Positions 46,742-55,801 of a stretch of DNA of 64,000 nucleotides are shown here, piece after piece. How positions within the stretch are numbered: the first letter of the stretch is position 1; each line of letters starts with the position of its first letter. The notes beneath the pieces are model-generated. The model was not told the DNA's origin. It searched no databases and saw nothing but the letters and a program-made list of their open reading frames with translations. Position numbers and translations under genes: made by a program. The DNA is from Arthrobacter sp. Soil763 (GTDB taxonomy: Bacteria; Actinomycetota; Actinomycetes; Actinomycetales; Micrococcaceae), in contig NZ_LMSH01000002.1 of assembly GCF_001428365.1 (NCBI RefSeq), positions 1,013,505 to 1,077,504 of the forward strand, written 5' to 3'.

Positions 46742-47938
46742 ATGCGGTTATTGCACACCTCGGACTGGCATCTGGGCCGGTCGTTCCACGGCGTCGGGAT
46801 GCTCGATGCGCAGCGTTCATTCATCGACCAGCTCGTCGGCGTCGTCCGCGACCACGCGGTCGACGTCGTCCTCATCGCCGGCGACGTGTACGACCGTGCG
46901 CTGCCCGGCGTCGACGTTGTGGGACTGCTCGATGACGCCCTCGTACGGCTCAGCAGCGCCGGGGCGAAGGTGGTGCTGACCAGCGGCAACCACGATTCGG
47001 CCATCAGGCTGGGATTTGCGTCCCGGCTGCTGGAGCGCGGGGGAGTGCACCTGCGCACCCGGCTGGACAGCCTGGATGCGCCGCTGCTCCTGCCGCTTTC
47101 CGACGCCGGAGCGCCCGACGGCGGGCACGCCGGTGACGGGCCCGTGCTGGCGATTTACGGTATTCCGTGGCTGGAACCGCGGCTGGTCGCCGCGCAGCTC
47201 GGAGTCGAGACGGCGAGCCACTTCGAGGTGACACGCGCCGCGACCGAACGCATCCGCGCCGACCTCTCGGGCCGGTCCAGGGACCGGACCGTCCACTCGG
47301 TGGTGCTCGCCCACACTTTCGCCAGCGGCGGAATCAGCTCGGACAGCGAACGGGACCTGAGCATCGGCGGCGTCGGCGCCGTCCCCCTGGACCTCTTTGA
47401 CGGGTTCAGCTACACCGCCCTGGGGCACCTGCACGGCCGGCAGTCGCTTTCCGAGGCCGTCCGTTACTCCGGGTCCCCGCTGGCCTATTCCTTCTCCGAA
47501 GCAAAGCACCAGAAGGGCGGCTGGCTGGTGGACATCGATCCCTCCGGCGTCACCGCGGTCACCGAGGTGCACTGGGAGGCCCCGCGCCGCCTTGCCGTGC
47601 TCCGCGGGAAACTGGACGAACTCCTCGATGACGCCGGCCTGGCCTGGGCGGAGGACGCCTACTGCCAGGTCACGCTGACCGACCCGCAGCGGCCGAACCA
47701 GGCCATGGAGCGGCTGCGCGCCCGGTTCCCGGACACCCTCGTGCTGGGCTTCGACCCCGAAGGTGCCGAGGCCACCGCCAAGACCAGCTACAGCAGCAGG
47801 CTGGCCGAGGCCGTGGACGACCTGTCGGTCTGCTGCGGATTCCTCGAACACGTCCGCGGCCGCGGCGCCGACGAGGCGGAATCCGGCCTCCTTGCCGAAG
47901 CACTGGAAGCCGTCCGGCTGGAAGGGGTGTCCCGGTGA
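46742..47938 (+). CDS. sbcD: Nuclease SbcCD subunit D
   Basis: This 398-residue Mre11-type nuclease has phosphoesterase motifs LLHTSDWHLGRSFHG (Asp8, His10), IAGDVYDRALPG, TSGNHDSAIRLG, VLAHTFASGG and ALGHLHGRQ. With SbcC it opens DNA hairpins and trims protein-blocked ends. The stop overlaps the sbcC GTG by 4 bp, so subunits are made together. Confidence 0.95.
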   Translation: MRLLHTSDWHLGRSFHGVGMLDAQRSFIDQLVGVVRDHAVDVVLIAGDVYDRALPGVDVVGLLDDALVRLSSAGAKVVLTSGNHDSAIRLGFASRLLERGGVHLRTRLDSLDAPLLLPLSDAGAPDGGHAGDGPVLAIYGIPWLEPRLVAAQLGVETASHFEVTRAATERIRADLSGRSRDRTVHSVVLAHTFASGGISSDSERDLSIGGVGAVPLDLFDGFSYTALGHLHGRQSLSEAVRYSGSPLAYSFSEAKHQKGGWLVDIDPSGVTAVTEVHWEAPRRLAVLRGKLDELLDDAGLAWAEDAYCQVTLTDPQRPNQAMERLRARFPDTLVLGFDPEGAEATAKTSYSSRLAEAVDDLSVCCGFLEHVRGRGADEAESGLLAEALEAVRLEGVSR

Positions 47939-50900
47939 GGATCCACCGCCTTGAAATTACTGCCTTCGGCCCGTTCGCGGGCACCGAGCGGATCGACTTC
48001 GACCGGCTGAGCGCGCACGGGTTGTTCCTGCTCAACGGCGCCACCGGGGCCGGCAAGACCAGCGTCCTGGACGCCATCTGCTTTGCCCTCTACGGGTCGG
48101 TGCCCGGAGCCCGGCAGGAAGGCAAACGGCTGCGGAGCGACCACGCGGACGCCGCCACGGAGCCGCGCGTCACCTGTGAGTTTTCCGCCCAGGGCCGGCA
48201 CTTCGAAGTCTCCCGGACGCCTGCCTGGAACAAGCCCAGCGCGCGCGGCAAGAACGGTTTCACCGAACAGAAGGCCAACACCCTGCTGCGCGAACGGGTG
48301 GACGGCCAGTGGCTGGAAAAGTCCGGCCGCAACGACGAGGCGGGCGCGGAGATCACCGCTCTGCTGGGCATGGACCGGGACCAGTTCACCCGGGTCGTCA
48401 TGCTGCCCCAGGGCGACTTCGCGGCCTTCCTCCGCTCCAAGGCCTCCGACCGGCTGGTGCTGCTGCAAAGCCTGTTCGGCACCCAGCGGTTCGAGGCGGT
48501 GGAACAGGAACTGGGCCGCCGGGCGGCCGCCGCCCGCGCCGAAGTGGAGACCCTGAACGGCAGGCTCGGCCTGCTGCTGGCGCAGGCCGAAGCGGAGACC
48601 GCGGGCCTCGGGCTGGACCTTGACGCTGCCCCCGGCCGGGACGACGCCGACGCCCTGCTGGCCTGGCTGGCAACCGGGGCGCAGGCGGCCGCGGCCGAAC
48701 GCCAGGTGGCGGCAGCCGAGGCGGAGCAGCACGCCGCCGGGCTCGCGCGCCGGCTGGAGGACCTGGCCGCCCGCGCCGCGCGGCAGGCCAAACTCGCCGC
48801 GGCCCATCAGCGCCGGGCCGATGCCGAAGCCGCGGCCCCGGAGCTGGAGGCCAAGGCCGTCCGGCTGCAGCGGCACCGCAAAGCCGAGGTGCTCGGCGGC
48901 CAGTTGCAGGCCCTGGACAGCGCCGAGGCAGCGGCGGAACGCGCCGCAGCGGCCGCCGCCGGGGCAGCAGCGGAACTGCGGGCCGCGGCGCTCACCGACC
49001 CGGAACTGGCCGCACTGCCGATGACCCCCGGGGGATCGGGCCCCGACGCCGGACTGGTCGACGGGACGGCCCTGCGCGGTGAACTCGCCCGGCTTCGCTC
49101 CCTCCGGGCCGTCCTGGAGGAGCGGCTCCCGGACGAGGAAAAACTGTCCGCGCTCACCGCGCGCGCCGCCGCCCTGCGGTCCGGCGTCGCAACGCTGCAG
49201 GAGGCCCGCCGCGCCGGCACCGCGGCGCTGGAGGCCCTCCGGTCCGAGTCGCACGCCCTCGCCGCGGCGCTGGGGCCGCTCGAAGAGCTGGCCGCCGAAG
49301 CCCAGCTGCGCGCCAAAGAGGCCGCGGCCGCCGAGGAACTGGTCGCCGTTGTGGACCGCCACGCCGCCGCCGCCGCGAACTGCGCGCGGATCACCGAACG
49401 CCACCGCGCGGCCCGGGACACCTTCCAGGACCGCCGCCAGCACTGGCTGGACCTGCGCGAGGAGCGGCTGGCCAACGCCGCCGCAGAACTTGCCGCCCAG
49501 CTCCGGCCGGACGAACCGTGCCCGGTCTGCGGCAGCGCCGAGCATCCGGCCCCGGCGCAGGCCGCGGCCTCAGCACTGGCCATCGCCGACGCCGAACAGG
49601 CCGCGCAGGAAGCCGCCGACGCGGCCGAGGCCGAGCTGTCGGACCTGGAGCGCGTCCTGCGCGAGGCCCAGCAGAACCTCGCCGTCCTGGCCGCCCAGGG
49701 CGGCGACACAGATCCCGACGCGGCCCGCAGCGACGCCGACCGCGCGCAGGAACGCGCCGCCGAAGCCGCCAGGGCAGCCGCGGACCTGGACAGCAACCGC
49801 GCCCGCCGCACCGCCCTGGAGGAGGAAATCACTGCCGCGGGGCAGGAACGCGCAGCAGCCGGCGAACAGCTGGCCCAGGCCGAGTCCAGCCTCACCGAGG
49901 TCACCGGCCAGGCCGAAGGACTCGAAGCCGCCCTGGCCGGCCTGCGCGCCGGACACGAAAGCCTCGCCGCGCGGTTGGGTTCGGTCCGGGGCGCGACGGC
50001 GCTGCTGGAGCGTGCTGACGCGGCCGCCGGCAGCCTGGAACAGGCACGGGAACGCACCGCGGAGGCCAGGACCCGGCTGGAGCTGGCCCTGCCGGAGGCC
50101 GGCTTCGAGTCGGCCGCCGCAGCGCGCGCGGTGCTGCTGCCGGCACCCGAAGCCGCGCAGCTGGAGGCCGCGGTGCGGTCCGGCCGCGACGAAGCCGCCC
50201 GGCTGGAGGAGCTCTTCGCCAGCGAGGACCTGGCCCTGGCCGCGCGGGAACTCGCCGACGGCGGCGCCGTGGACGAGGCGGGACTGGACCAGCTCCGGAC
50301 CGAGTCCGCCGGAGCCGACCGCTCCGTCCGGGAGGCGGTCCTGGCCGCCGGGCTCGCCACGAAGTCGGTCCTGGCCCTGGACCGGATCAGTGCCGAGTAC
50401 GCCGGGCAGGCCGCGGCCGGACGGGAACCGCGGGAGCGTGCGGAGCTGTGGACCGCCGTCGCCGAGTCCGCCCGCGGCGGCGGGGAGAACAACTACCGCA
50501 TGAGCCTGAACAGTTACGTGCTGGCCGCGCGCCTGGAACAGGTCGCGGCAGCGGCCACCGAGCGGCTGATCGGCATGAGCGACGGCCGGTACACCCTCCA
50601 GCACACCGACGCCAGGGCGGCCCGCAACCAGAAGTCCGGCCTCGGCCTGGAAGTGGTCGACCAGTGGACCGGGCAGCGGCGCGACACCGCCACCCTCTCC
50701 GGCGGCGAATCCTTCATGGCCTCGCTCGCACTGGCCCTGGGCCTCGCGGACGTGGTGCAGATGGAGTCCGGCGGGGTGGACATCGAAACCCTCTTCGTCG
50801 ACGAGGGCTTCGGCAGCCTCGATGAGCAGTCGCTCGAACAGGTCATGGACGCGCTCGAAGGCCTGCGCGACGGGGGGCGTGTGGTGGGCCTGGTCAGCCA

Positions 50901-50997
50901 CGTGGCCGAGATGAAGCAGCGGATCACCACCCAGCTCCAGGTGGTCAAGGGACGCAACGGCTCGACCCTGCACATCTCCGACGGCATCCCGGCCTGA
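47935..50997 (+). CDS. sbcC: Nuclease SbcCD subunit C
   Basis: This 1020-residue SMC-like ATPase has Walker A GATGAGKT (35-42) and a long Ala/Glu/Arg-rich coiled coil. The zinc hook CPVC is at residues 529-532, the ABC signature LSGGE and Walker B LFVDEGFGSLD lie near 920-965. The hook sits at the centre, as expected for antiparallel coils. It ends 16 nt before the MFS promoter. Confidence 0.95.
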   Translation: MRIHRLEITAFGPFAGTERIDFDRLSAHGLFLLNGATGAGKTSVLDAICFALYGSVPGARQEGKRLRSDHADAATEPRVTCEFSAQGRHFEVSRTPAWNKPSARGKNGFTEQKANTLLRERVDGQWLEKSGRNDEAGAEITALLGMDRDQFTRVVMLPQGDFAAFLRSKASDRLVLLQSLFGTQRFEAVEQELGRRAAAARAEVETLNGRLGLLLAQAEAETAGLGLDLDAAPGRDDADALLAWLATGAQAAAAERQVAAAEAEQHAAGLARRLEDLAARAARQAKLAAAHQRRADAEAAAPELEAKAVRLQRHRKAEVLGGQLQALDSAEAAAERAAAAAAGAAAELRAAALTDPELAALPMTPGGSGPDAGLVDGTALRGELARLRSLRAVLEERLPDEEKLSALTARAAALRSGVATLQEARRAGTAALEALRSESHALAAALGPLEELAAEAQLRAKEAAAAEELVAVVDRHAAAAANCARITERHRAARDTFQDRRQHWLDLREERLANAAAELAAQLRPDEPCPVCGSAEHPAPAQAAASALAIADAEQAAQEAADAAEAELSDLERVLREAQQNLAVLAAQGGDTDPDAARSDADRAQERAAEAARAAADLDSNRARRTALEEEITAAGQERAAAGEQLAQAESSLTEVTGQAEGLEAALAGLRAGHESLAARLGSVRGATALLERADAAAGSLEQARERTAEARTRLELALPEAGFESAAAARAVLLPAPEAAQLEAAVRSGRDEAARLEELFASEDLALAARELADGGAVDEAGLDQLRTESAGADRSVREAVLAAGLATKSVLALDRISAEYAGQAAAGREPRERAELWTAVAESARGGGENNYRMSLNSYVLAARLEQVAAAATERLIGMSDGRYTLQHTDARAARNQKSGLGLEVVDQWTGQRRDTATLSGGESFMASLALALGLADVVQMESGGVDIETLFVDEGFGSLDEQSLEQVMDALEGLRDGGRVVGLVSHVAEMKQRITTQLQVVKGRNGSTLHISDGIPA

Positions 50998-51013
50998 GCG
51001 GGGCCGGCTCGGG

Positions 51014-51019
51014 TATAAT
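51014..51019 (+). promoter_or_regulatory. Consensus -10 box of the MFS gene
   Basis: A perfect TATAAT would start transcription near 51025-51027, right at the foot of the hairpin leader. The -35 region is GC-rich without a good hexamer. Confidence 0.6.
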
Positions 51020-51024
51020 CGAGG

Positions 51025-51086
51025 GGTTACCGGGTCGCGCGCATCGGGAGGAGGGACGATGCGCACCACTGAGCGAACCCGGAACC
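51025..51086 (+). promoter_or_regulatory. Hairpin leader of the MFS gene
   Basis: The whole predicted 5' leader folds on itself. GGTT (51025-51028) pairs with AACC (51083-51086), CCGGGT (51030-51035) with ACCCGG (51077-51082), CGC with GCG, and GCGCATCG (51039-51046) with CGATGCGC (51057-51064). The purine-rich GGAGGAGGGA (51047-51056), the only strong ribosome site, forms the apical loop. The ATG at 51059 next to it is out of frame with the MFS protein, which starts at 51087 just after the stem. Confidence 0.65.
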
Positions 51087-52421
51087 ATGAATCCTTCCCA
51101 GTCGTCGACGACGTCCCCCGTTACTCCGGCCCCCGCGCCGCCACCCCCCGCCCCCCGCGGCGGCCGCTTCGCCCGGCTGCCGGCGCTGGCCGGCCGCGGC
51201 TTTATCCCGCTGGGCCTCTTCGCCCGGCTCCCGCTGGCCATGCTCACGGTCGGGGCCCTGACCCTGGTCACCGCCGTCAGCGGCTCCTACGCCGTGGGCG
51301 GTGCCGCCGCCGGCGCCGTCGGCATCGGCTCCGCGCTGGGCGCCCCGGTGCTCGGCGCCCTGGCCGACCGGCTGGGCCAGCGCCCGGTGCTGCTCGTCTC
51401 CGCCTTGCTGAACACCGCGGCCGTGGCCGCGCTGATCCTCGCCGCCTACCTGGTCCCGGGCGGACCGGACCTGGCCGATGCCGTGCCCGTCCTCGCCGCG
51501 GCGTTTGCCGCCGGGGCGAGCTGCCCGCAGGTCGGCCCGCTCGCCCGGGTGCGCTGGATGGCCCTGAGCGCGGACGGCGGGGGAGCCGGACGCCCTGGTG
51601 ACCTGGACACGGCCCTGTCCTACGAGAGCACCGCAGACGAGATCACCTTCGTCCTCGGCCCGGCGCTGGTAGGGATCCTCGCCAGCCTGCTCAGCCCCTG
51701 GCTGCCGCTCGCCCTCGCTGCCGCCCTCACCCTCACGCTGGTCCCGGCCTTCGCGGTCCACCCCACGCACCGAGCGGTGCCGCGGACCCCCGCCCGCGAC
51801 CGCCGCGCCGCGCCGGCGGGGCAGCGGCAGGCACCCGGGCAACGGCTGGCCGGCGCCGCCGCCGTCGGGCTTCCGGTCCTGGCGATGGTCTGCATGGGGA
51901 CCTTCTTCGGCTCGACCCAGACCTCGCTGAGCTCGTTCGCCGCCGGCTTCGCCACGGCGGAGCTCGCCGGCCTGCTGTACGCCGTGATGGGCCTGAGTTC
52001 GGCCGCCGCGGCCCTGTCGGTGGCCTACTGGCCCGCCTCGGTCAGCGTCCATGCCCGGTGGCTGGCGTGCGCGGCGCTGATGGCCGGGCTCGCGGGCCTG
52101 CTGCTCCTGCCGGCGACGGCGCTGCCGATGATCCTGGTGCTGCTGGTGCTGGGCCTTCCGGTGGGGCCGCTCATGGTCACCGTCTTCGCGATCGGCGGCA
52201 TGGTCGCGCCGGAGGGCAAGCTGGGCACCGTCATGACGGCGCTGGCCAGCGGCATCGTCGCGGGCACCGCGGTGGGCTCGTCACTGGCCGGCCGGCTCGC
52301 CCAGGACCACGGGTATTCGACGGCGTTCCTGGTCCCGGTATGCGCCGCGGCCGCGCTGTTCCTGCTCGGCGCGGCAGCCGCCGTCGTGCTTCGCCGCCGG
52401 GCGGCCCGACCAGCCGCCTGA
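51087..52421 (+). CDS. MFS transporter
   Basis: The 444-residue protein has about twelve hydrophobic helices after a Pro/Ser-rich N-terminus (1-30). The motif A loop ALADRLGQRPVLL lies between helices 2 and 3. It belongs to the drug-efflux-like MFS group; substrate not evident. The start ATG lacks its own ribosome site and follows a hairpin leader with the site in its loop. Confidence 0.85.
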   Translation: MNPSQSSTTSPVTPAPAPPPPAPRGGRFARLPALAGRGFIPLGLFARLPLAMLTVGALTLVTAVSGSYAVGGAAAGAVGIGSALGAPVLGALADRLGQRPVLLVSALLNTAAVAALILAAYLVPGGPDLADAVPVLAAAFAAGASCPQVGPLARVRWMALSADGGGAGRPGDLDTALSYESTADEITFVLGPALVGILASLLSPWLPLALAAALTLTLVPAFAVHPTHRAVPRTPARDRRAAPAGQRQAPGQRLAGAAAVGLPVLAMVCMGTFFGSTQTSLSSFAAGFATAELAGLLYAVMGLSSAAAALSVAYWPASVSVHARWLACAALMAGLAGLLLLPATALPMILVLLVLGLPVGPLMVTVFAIGGMVAPEGKLGTVMTALASGIVAGTAVGSSLAGRLAQDHGYSTAFLVPVCAAAALFLLGAAAAVVLRRRAARPAA

Positions 52422-52440
52422 GCCGCCGGCCCGGATCCGC

Positions 52441-53154
52441 TCAGCCCAGCTGGGCTTCGATCCGCTTCCCGGCCGCCACCAGGGCCGCCGCCACCTCGTC
52501 CGGGTCCTGGGCCGCACGGATGTAGACGACGGCCAGGGCCGCCGGACGGCCGCCGGGCACCCGGACCGGCACGGCCAGCGAGGAGACGCCCGGAATCACC
52601 TCGTCGTGGCTCGCAGCGAAGCCGAGGCGGCGGGCCTCGGCGGCCTCCGGCCGGTAGGGGATGCCCGGGACCAGCCGGTGCCAGTCCTGTTCCGAGTGCG
52701 CAGACTGGATCGCGATGCCGGGGGCGCCGGCGCTGACGGGGTGCCGGGACCCGGGATGCTGGACCACGGCGGGGCCCGTGTGGCGCGGATCGACGGTGAC
52801 CAGCGTGACGCAGTCCTCGCGGTCCCAGACGGCGATGAAGGCGCTCATGGCCAGGGTGTTCGCCAGCTGGGTCAGTTCGGGCAGGGCCGCGGTCTGCAGA
52901 TTGCGGGCCACCCCCCGGGCCAGCACGGCCAGGCCCGGGCCCGGCTGGACCCGGCCGCCGTCGTCGCGCACCAGCAGCGAGTGGTCCTCGAGCGTGCGGA
53001 GGATGCGGTAGGCGACCGAACGGTGCACGCCCATGGCGTCCGCCAGTTCGGCAATAGTGAGCGGTTCGGCGGCGTCGGCCAGGATTTCGAGAGCCCGGAT
53101 GCCGCGGGATAGCGTCTGCGACGGCGATGCCTGGGTGCCGGTGTTCGGGGTCAT
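52441..53154 (-). CDS. IclR-family transcriptional regulator
   Basis: The 237-residue regulator has an N-terminal winged helix-turn-helix (about 16-75: SRGIRALEILADAAEPLTIAELADA, HRSVAYRILRTLEDH). The C-terminal effector domain (about 90-237) has AFIAVWDREDCVTLV and AAVPVR-like strands. ATG 53154 has GAGGAGGGACCCC upstream. It is divergent from the MHS symporter, with two IclR-type sites overlapping its own promoter, which implies autoregulation. Confidence 0.92.
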   Translation of the reverse strand: MTPNTGTQASPSQTLSRGIRALEILADAAEPLTIAELADAMGVHRSVAYRILRTLEDHSLLVRDDGGRVQPGPGLAVLARGVARNLQTAALPELTQLANTLAMSAFIAVWDREDCVTLVTVDPRHTGPAVVQHPGSRHPVSAGAPGIAIQSAHSEQDWHRLVPGIPYRPEAAEARRLGFAASHDEVIPGVSSLAVPVRVPGGRPAALAVVYIRAAQDPDEVAAALVAAGKRIEAQLG

Positions 53155-53242
53155 GGGGTCCCTCCTCGGGCCAGGCCGTGGCCGCACGGCGCGGCCGGCG
53201 ACCGCGGCCGAAGTCTTGTGTTCCGGCTCACAGTACAGTAGC

Positions 53243-53277
53243 GTTCTATATGGGAACGGTGTGTTCGATTATAGAAC
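53243..53277. promoter_or_regulatory. Twin IclR-type operator sites
   Basis: Two GTTC-N7-GAAC palindromes lie at 53243-53257 and 53263-53277, centres 20 bp (two helix turns) apart. The second is nearly perfect over 15 bp (GTTCGATTATAGAAC) and extends to GTGTTC-N7-GAACAC. The outer halves also form GTTCTATA/TATAGAAC. Position between a regulator and its divergent neighbour supports operator function. Confidence 0.7.
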
Positions 53278-53296
53278 ACGCGGAGGCGGCCGGCAA
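53268..53296 (-). promoter_or_regulatory. Promoter of the iclR-type gene
   Basis: On the minus strand TTGCCG (53291-53296) is separated by 17 nt from a perfect TATAAT (53268-53273). Start would be near 53261, giving a leader of about 107 nt. The right-hand operator covers the -10 box. Confidence 0.7.
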
Positions 53297-53428
53297 GAGC
53301 GGCGGCCCCCGGGGCCCGGCGCCACCCAAGCCGGGACAGTCGCGGCCCGCTTATCGCAGCCCGGCCCCCGTCCGGCGCGACGGCGTGGGGATTTCCCCGG
53401 GGTGTGTGATTTATCCCACGTTCCGTAG

Positions 53429-53462
53429 TAAGATCACCGTACTAACTGACCGTTCGATCAGT
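53429..53462 (+). promoter_or_regulatory. Candidate promoter and palindrome before the MHS symporter
   Basis: TAAGAT (53429-53434) could be the -10. Just downstream, ACTGACCGT/TCGATCAGT (53445-53462) forms an 18-bp imperfect palindrome (7 of 9 pairs), placed like a repressor site near the transcription start. The binding protein is unknown. The rest of the 379-bp intergenic region shows no gene. Confidence 0.45.
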
Positions 53463-53533
53463 AATTCACGAGGCATCAAGTTTTACCTTCGCACCCACCG
53501 GGCAGTACCACTGCCCCCAGCCATGGAGTTCCA

Positions 53534-54868
53534 ATGACCGCAACTTCAACCGTCGATTCAGCGGCGGGCCCCAGCAGCAAGCACGAGGAACGCAAGGTCC
53601 TCGCCGGGACGCTGGTCGGCACCACCATCGAGTGGTACGACTTCTTCATCTTCGCGCAGCTGACGGCGACCCTGCTCTCGCCGCTGTTCCTGGCACCGCT
53701 GAACGCGTCCAACCCCGGCCTGGCACAGATCCTGTCCTTCGCCCTGATCGGCATCAGCTTCCTGTTCCGCCCGCTGGGTGCGATCATCGCCGGCCACCTC
53801 GGCGACCGCCTGGGCCGCAAGGCCATGCTGGTCTTCACCCTGGTCATGATGGGTGCCGCGACGGCGCTGATCGGCATGCTGCCGACCTACGCCCAGATCG
53901 GTTTCTGGGCTCCGGTCCTGCTCATCCTGCTGCGCGTCGTCCAGGGCTTCTCCGCCGGCGGCGAATGGGGCGGCGCTGCCCTGATGGCCGTGGAGCACGC
54001 TCCGGTGGGCCGCCGCGGCCTCTTCGGTGCCTACCCGCAGATCGGTGTTCCGGTCGGCATGATCCTGGCTACCGGCCTGCTGTACTTCCTGAACACGTCC
54101 ATGTCCAAGGAAGACTTCGGCGCGTGGGGCTGGCGGGTGCCGTTCCTGCTCTCGATCGTGCTGATTGTCGTCGGTTACCTCATCCGCCGGGCCGTGGCCG
54201 AGAGCCCGGTCTTCAAGGAGATGCAGGAGCGCAAGGAAGAAAGCAAGGCCCCGCTCGGCGAGCTGATCCGCAAGCACAAGAAGGCCGTCCTCTACTCGAC
54301 GCTGATCTTCATCGGCAACAACGCCGCCGGCTACCTGCTGATCGCCTTCTTCATCTCCTACGCCACCAAGACCCTGAAGATGCCCACCCCGCAGATCCTG
54401 CTGGCCACCACGCTGGCGTCCTTCGGCTGGCTCATCTTCACCCTGGTCGGCGGCTGGCTCTCGGACAAGATCGGCCGGGTCAAGACCTTCCTGCTCGGCT
54501 ACGCGATCGTCTTCGCCTGGATGATCCCGATGTTCGCCCTGATCGACACCAAGAACATCCTGCTCTACGGCGTGGCGCTGTTCGTCCTCACCGTCGGCCT
54601 CGGCCTGTCCTACGGCCCGATGTCCGCGATGTACGCCGAGATGTTCCCGGCAAACGTCCGCTACTCCGGCATCTCGATCGGCTACGCCTTCGGCGCCATC
54701 CTCGGCGGAGCCTTCGCGGCGACCATCGCCGAGGCCCTGCTGCAGAGCACCAAGTGGACCGGTTCGATCGGTATCTACATCATGATCCTCTGCGTCATCT
54801 CCGCCGTCGGCGTGGTGCTGGCCAAGGAAACCAAGGGCCGCCCGCTGGGCGTCAGCAGCCACCACTAG
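53534..54868 (+). CDS. MHS-family MFS metabolite:H+ symporter
   Basis: The 444-residue protein has twelve helices with clear MHS features: GTTIEWYDFFIFAQ at the first helix, FRPLGAIIAGHLGDRLGRKAML (motif A), QGFSAGGEWGGAALMAVEHAP and a long central loop EMQERKEESKAPLGELIRKHKK. Relatives carry shikimate, 2-oxoglutarate, citrate or proline betaine. Location beside an IclR regulator suggests import of an aromatic or organic acid (inference). Confidence 0.9.
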   Translation: MTATSTVDSAAGPSSKHEERKVLAGTLVGTTIEWYDFFIFAQLTATLLSPLFLAPLNASNPGLAQILSFALIGISFLFRPLGAIIAGHLGDRLGRKAMLVFTLVMMGAATALIGMLPTYAQIGFWAPVLLILLRVVQGFSAGGEWGGAALMAVEHAPVGRRGLFGAYPQIGVPVGMILATGLLYFLNTSMSKEDFGAWGWRVPFLLSIVLIVVGYLIRRAVAESPVFKEMQERKEESKAPLGELIRKHKKAVLYSTLIFIGNNAAGYLLIAFFISYATKTLKMPTPQILLATTLASFGWLIFTLVGGWLSDKIGRVKTFLLGYAIVFAWMIPMFALIDTKNILLYGVALFVLTVGLGLSYGPMSAMYAEMFPANVRYSGISIGYAFGAILGGAFAATIAEALLQSTKWTGSIGIYIMILCVISAVGVVLAKETKGRPLGVSSHH

Positions 54869-54892
54869 GCGGCTGACGGCCGGCAAGGCCCG

Positions 54893-54936
54893 AACACAGA
54901 AGAGGCACGGACTTTCGTCCGTGCCTCTTCTGTGTT
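54893..54936. terminator. Bidirectional terminator between the symporter and the dehydrogenase operon
   Basis: Perfect 20-bp arms at 54893-54912 (AACACAGAAGAGGCACGGAC) and 54917-54936 surround a TTTC loop. It separates two convergent transcription units. Confidence 0.9.
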
Positions 54937-54969
54937 CTTCCGTGTCTTTCCGGGATCTGCTGCCGCCGC

Positions 54970-55797
54970 CTAGACGGCCAGGAAGTCGATGGCCCCCTGC
55001 TTGAAGGCCCGGCTGGTGACGGCGTTGGTGTGGTTCCGGGCCGGCAGGATGAGCTGTTCCACCATGGCTCCGGCCTTCGCGCCGAGCGCAGCCAGGTCGG
55101 GCATGGAGGCGGCCCGCTCATCCTTCTCGCCGGCGACCAACAGCATCGGCATCTGCGGGATGGCCTCGGCGGGGTCGAAGGGTTCATCCTTGATGGCCTC
55201 GACCAGGGACAGCAGGGCAAAGATGTTGTTGCTCGGCAGCAGCTGCGCCATCTTCAGCAGCCCCGCGGTGGAGGCATCGGCGATCGGCGTACCGTCGGCG
55301 AGATACCGCTGGGCCGCGACCAGGTCGAACTCCGCCAGCGGGTCCGCCACGTTCGGGCCGCCCAGCACCAGGCGGTGGACCAGCTCGTGCTGGGTCGCAC
55401 CGAACTCCCAGGCCAGCCGCGACCCCAGGGAGTAGCCGATCACGTCCAGTCCGGTCGCCGGGTCGCCGTCGCGCAGCGGGCGAGCGCCGGCGTCGAACGC
55501 GATCTGCAGCAGGTCAGCACGGATCCGGCTGGGGGAGTAGGAGTCCCGGTCCTCCGGGGCGCCGCTGCGGCCGTGGCCGGGCAGGTCCACGGTGATGACG
55601 CGGCGGCCGGCCTCGGTGAGGGCGCCGATCCAGCCGGTGTCCTCCCAGTTGAGCTTGGAGGAGGAAGAAAAACCGTGCAGCAGCAGCACCGGTCGCAGCC
55701 CGGCGTCGGCCTTGGGCTCATGCACCGCCACATACAGCTGCGGGTCGGTGCCCTCGACCGTGTGGGAATGCTGTTCGCCGGTATGCCTGCCGCTCAT
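54970..55797 (-). CDS. Alpha/beta hydrolase encoded in place of an E2 acyltransferase core
   Basis: This protein of about 275 residues has HGFSSSSKLNWEDTGW at the oxyanion region, VDLPGHGRS, the nucleophile elbow GYSLGS, and a late His in ARNHTNAV. It is the last gene of the 2-oxoacid dehydrogenase operon and follows the lipoyl-domain gene with overlap. AcoC-type E2 proteins of acetoin dehydrogenases contain a lipoyl domain fused to an alpha/beta hydrolase fold; here the parts are separate. ATG 55797 has AGGA about 10 nt upstream; ATG 55812, overlapping the lipoyl stop, is the alternative. A plain esterase is possible. Confidence 0.82.
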   Translation of the reverse strand: MSGRHTGEQHSHTVEGTDPQLYVAVHEPKADAGLRPVLLLHGFSSSSKLNWEDTGWIGALTEAGRRVITVDLPGHGRSGAPEDRDSYSPSRIRADLLQIAFDAGARPLRDGDPATGLDVIGYSLGSRLAWEFGATQHELVHRLVLGGPNVADPLAEFDLVAAQRYLADGTPIADASTAGLLKMAQLLPSNNIFALLSLVEAIKDEPFDPAEAIPQMPMLLVAGEKDERAASMPDLAALGAKAGAMVEQLILPARNHTNAVTSRAFKQGAIDFLAV

Positions 55798-55801
55798 GGT
55801 G

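Noticed and set aside
51059..51601. Open frame starting at the ATG beside the strong ribosome site upstream of the MFS gene
   Set aside because: Translation is Arg/Pro/Gly-rich and domain-free, and it overlaps the MFS gene in another frame. A short regulatory upstream frame cannot be excluded, so the leader is reported as a finding.
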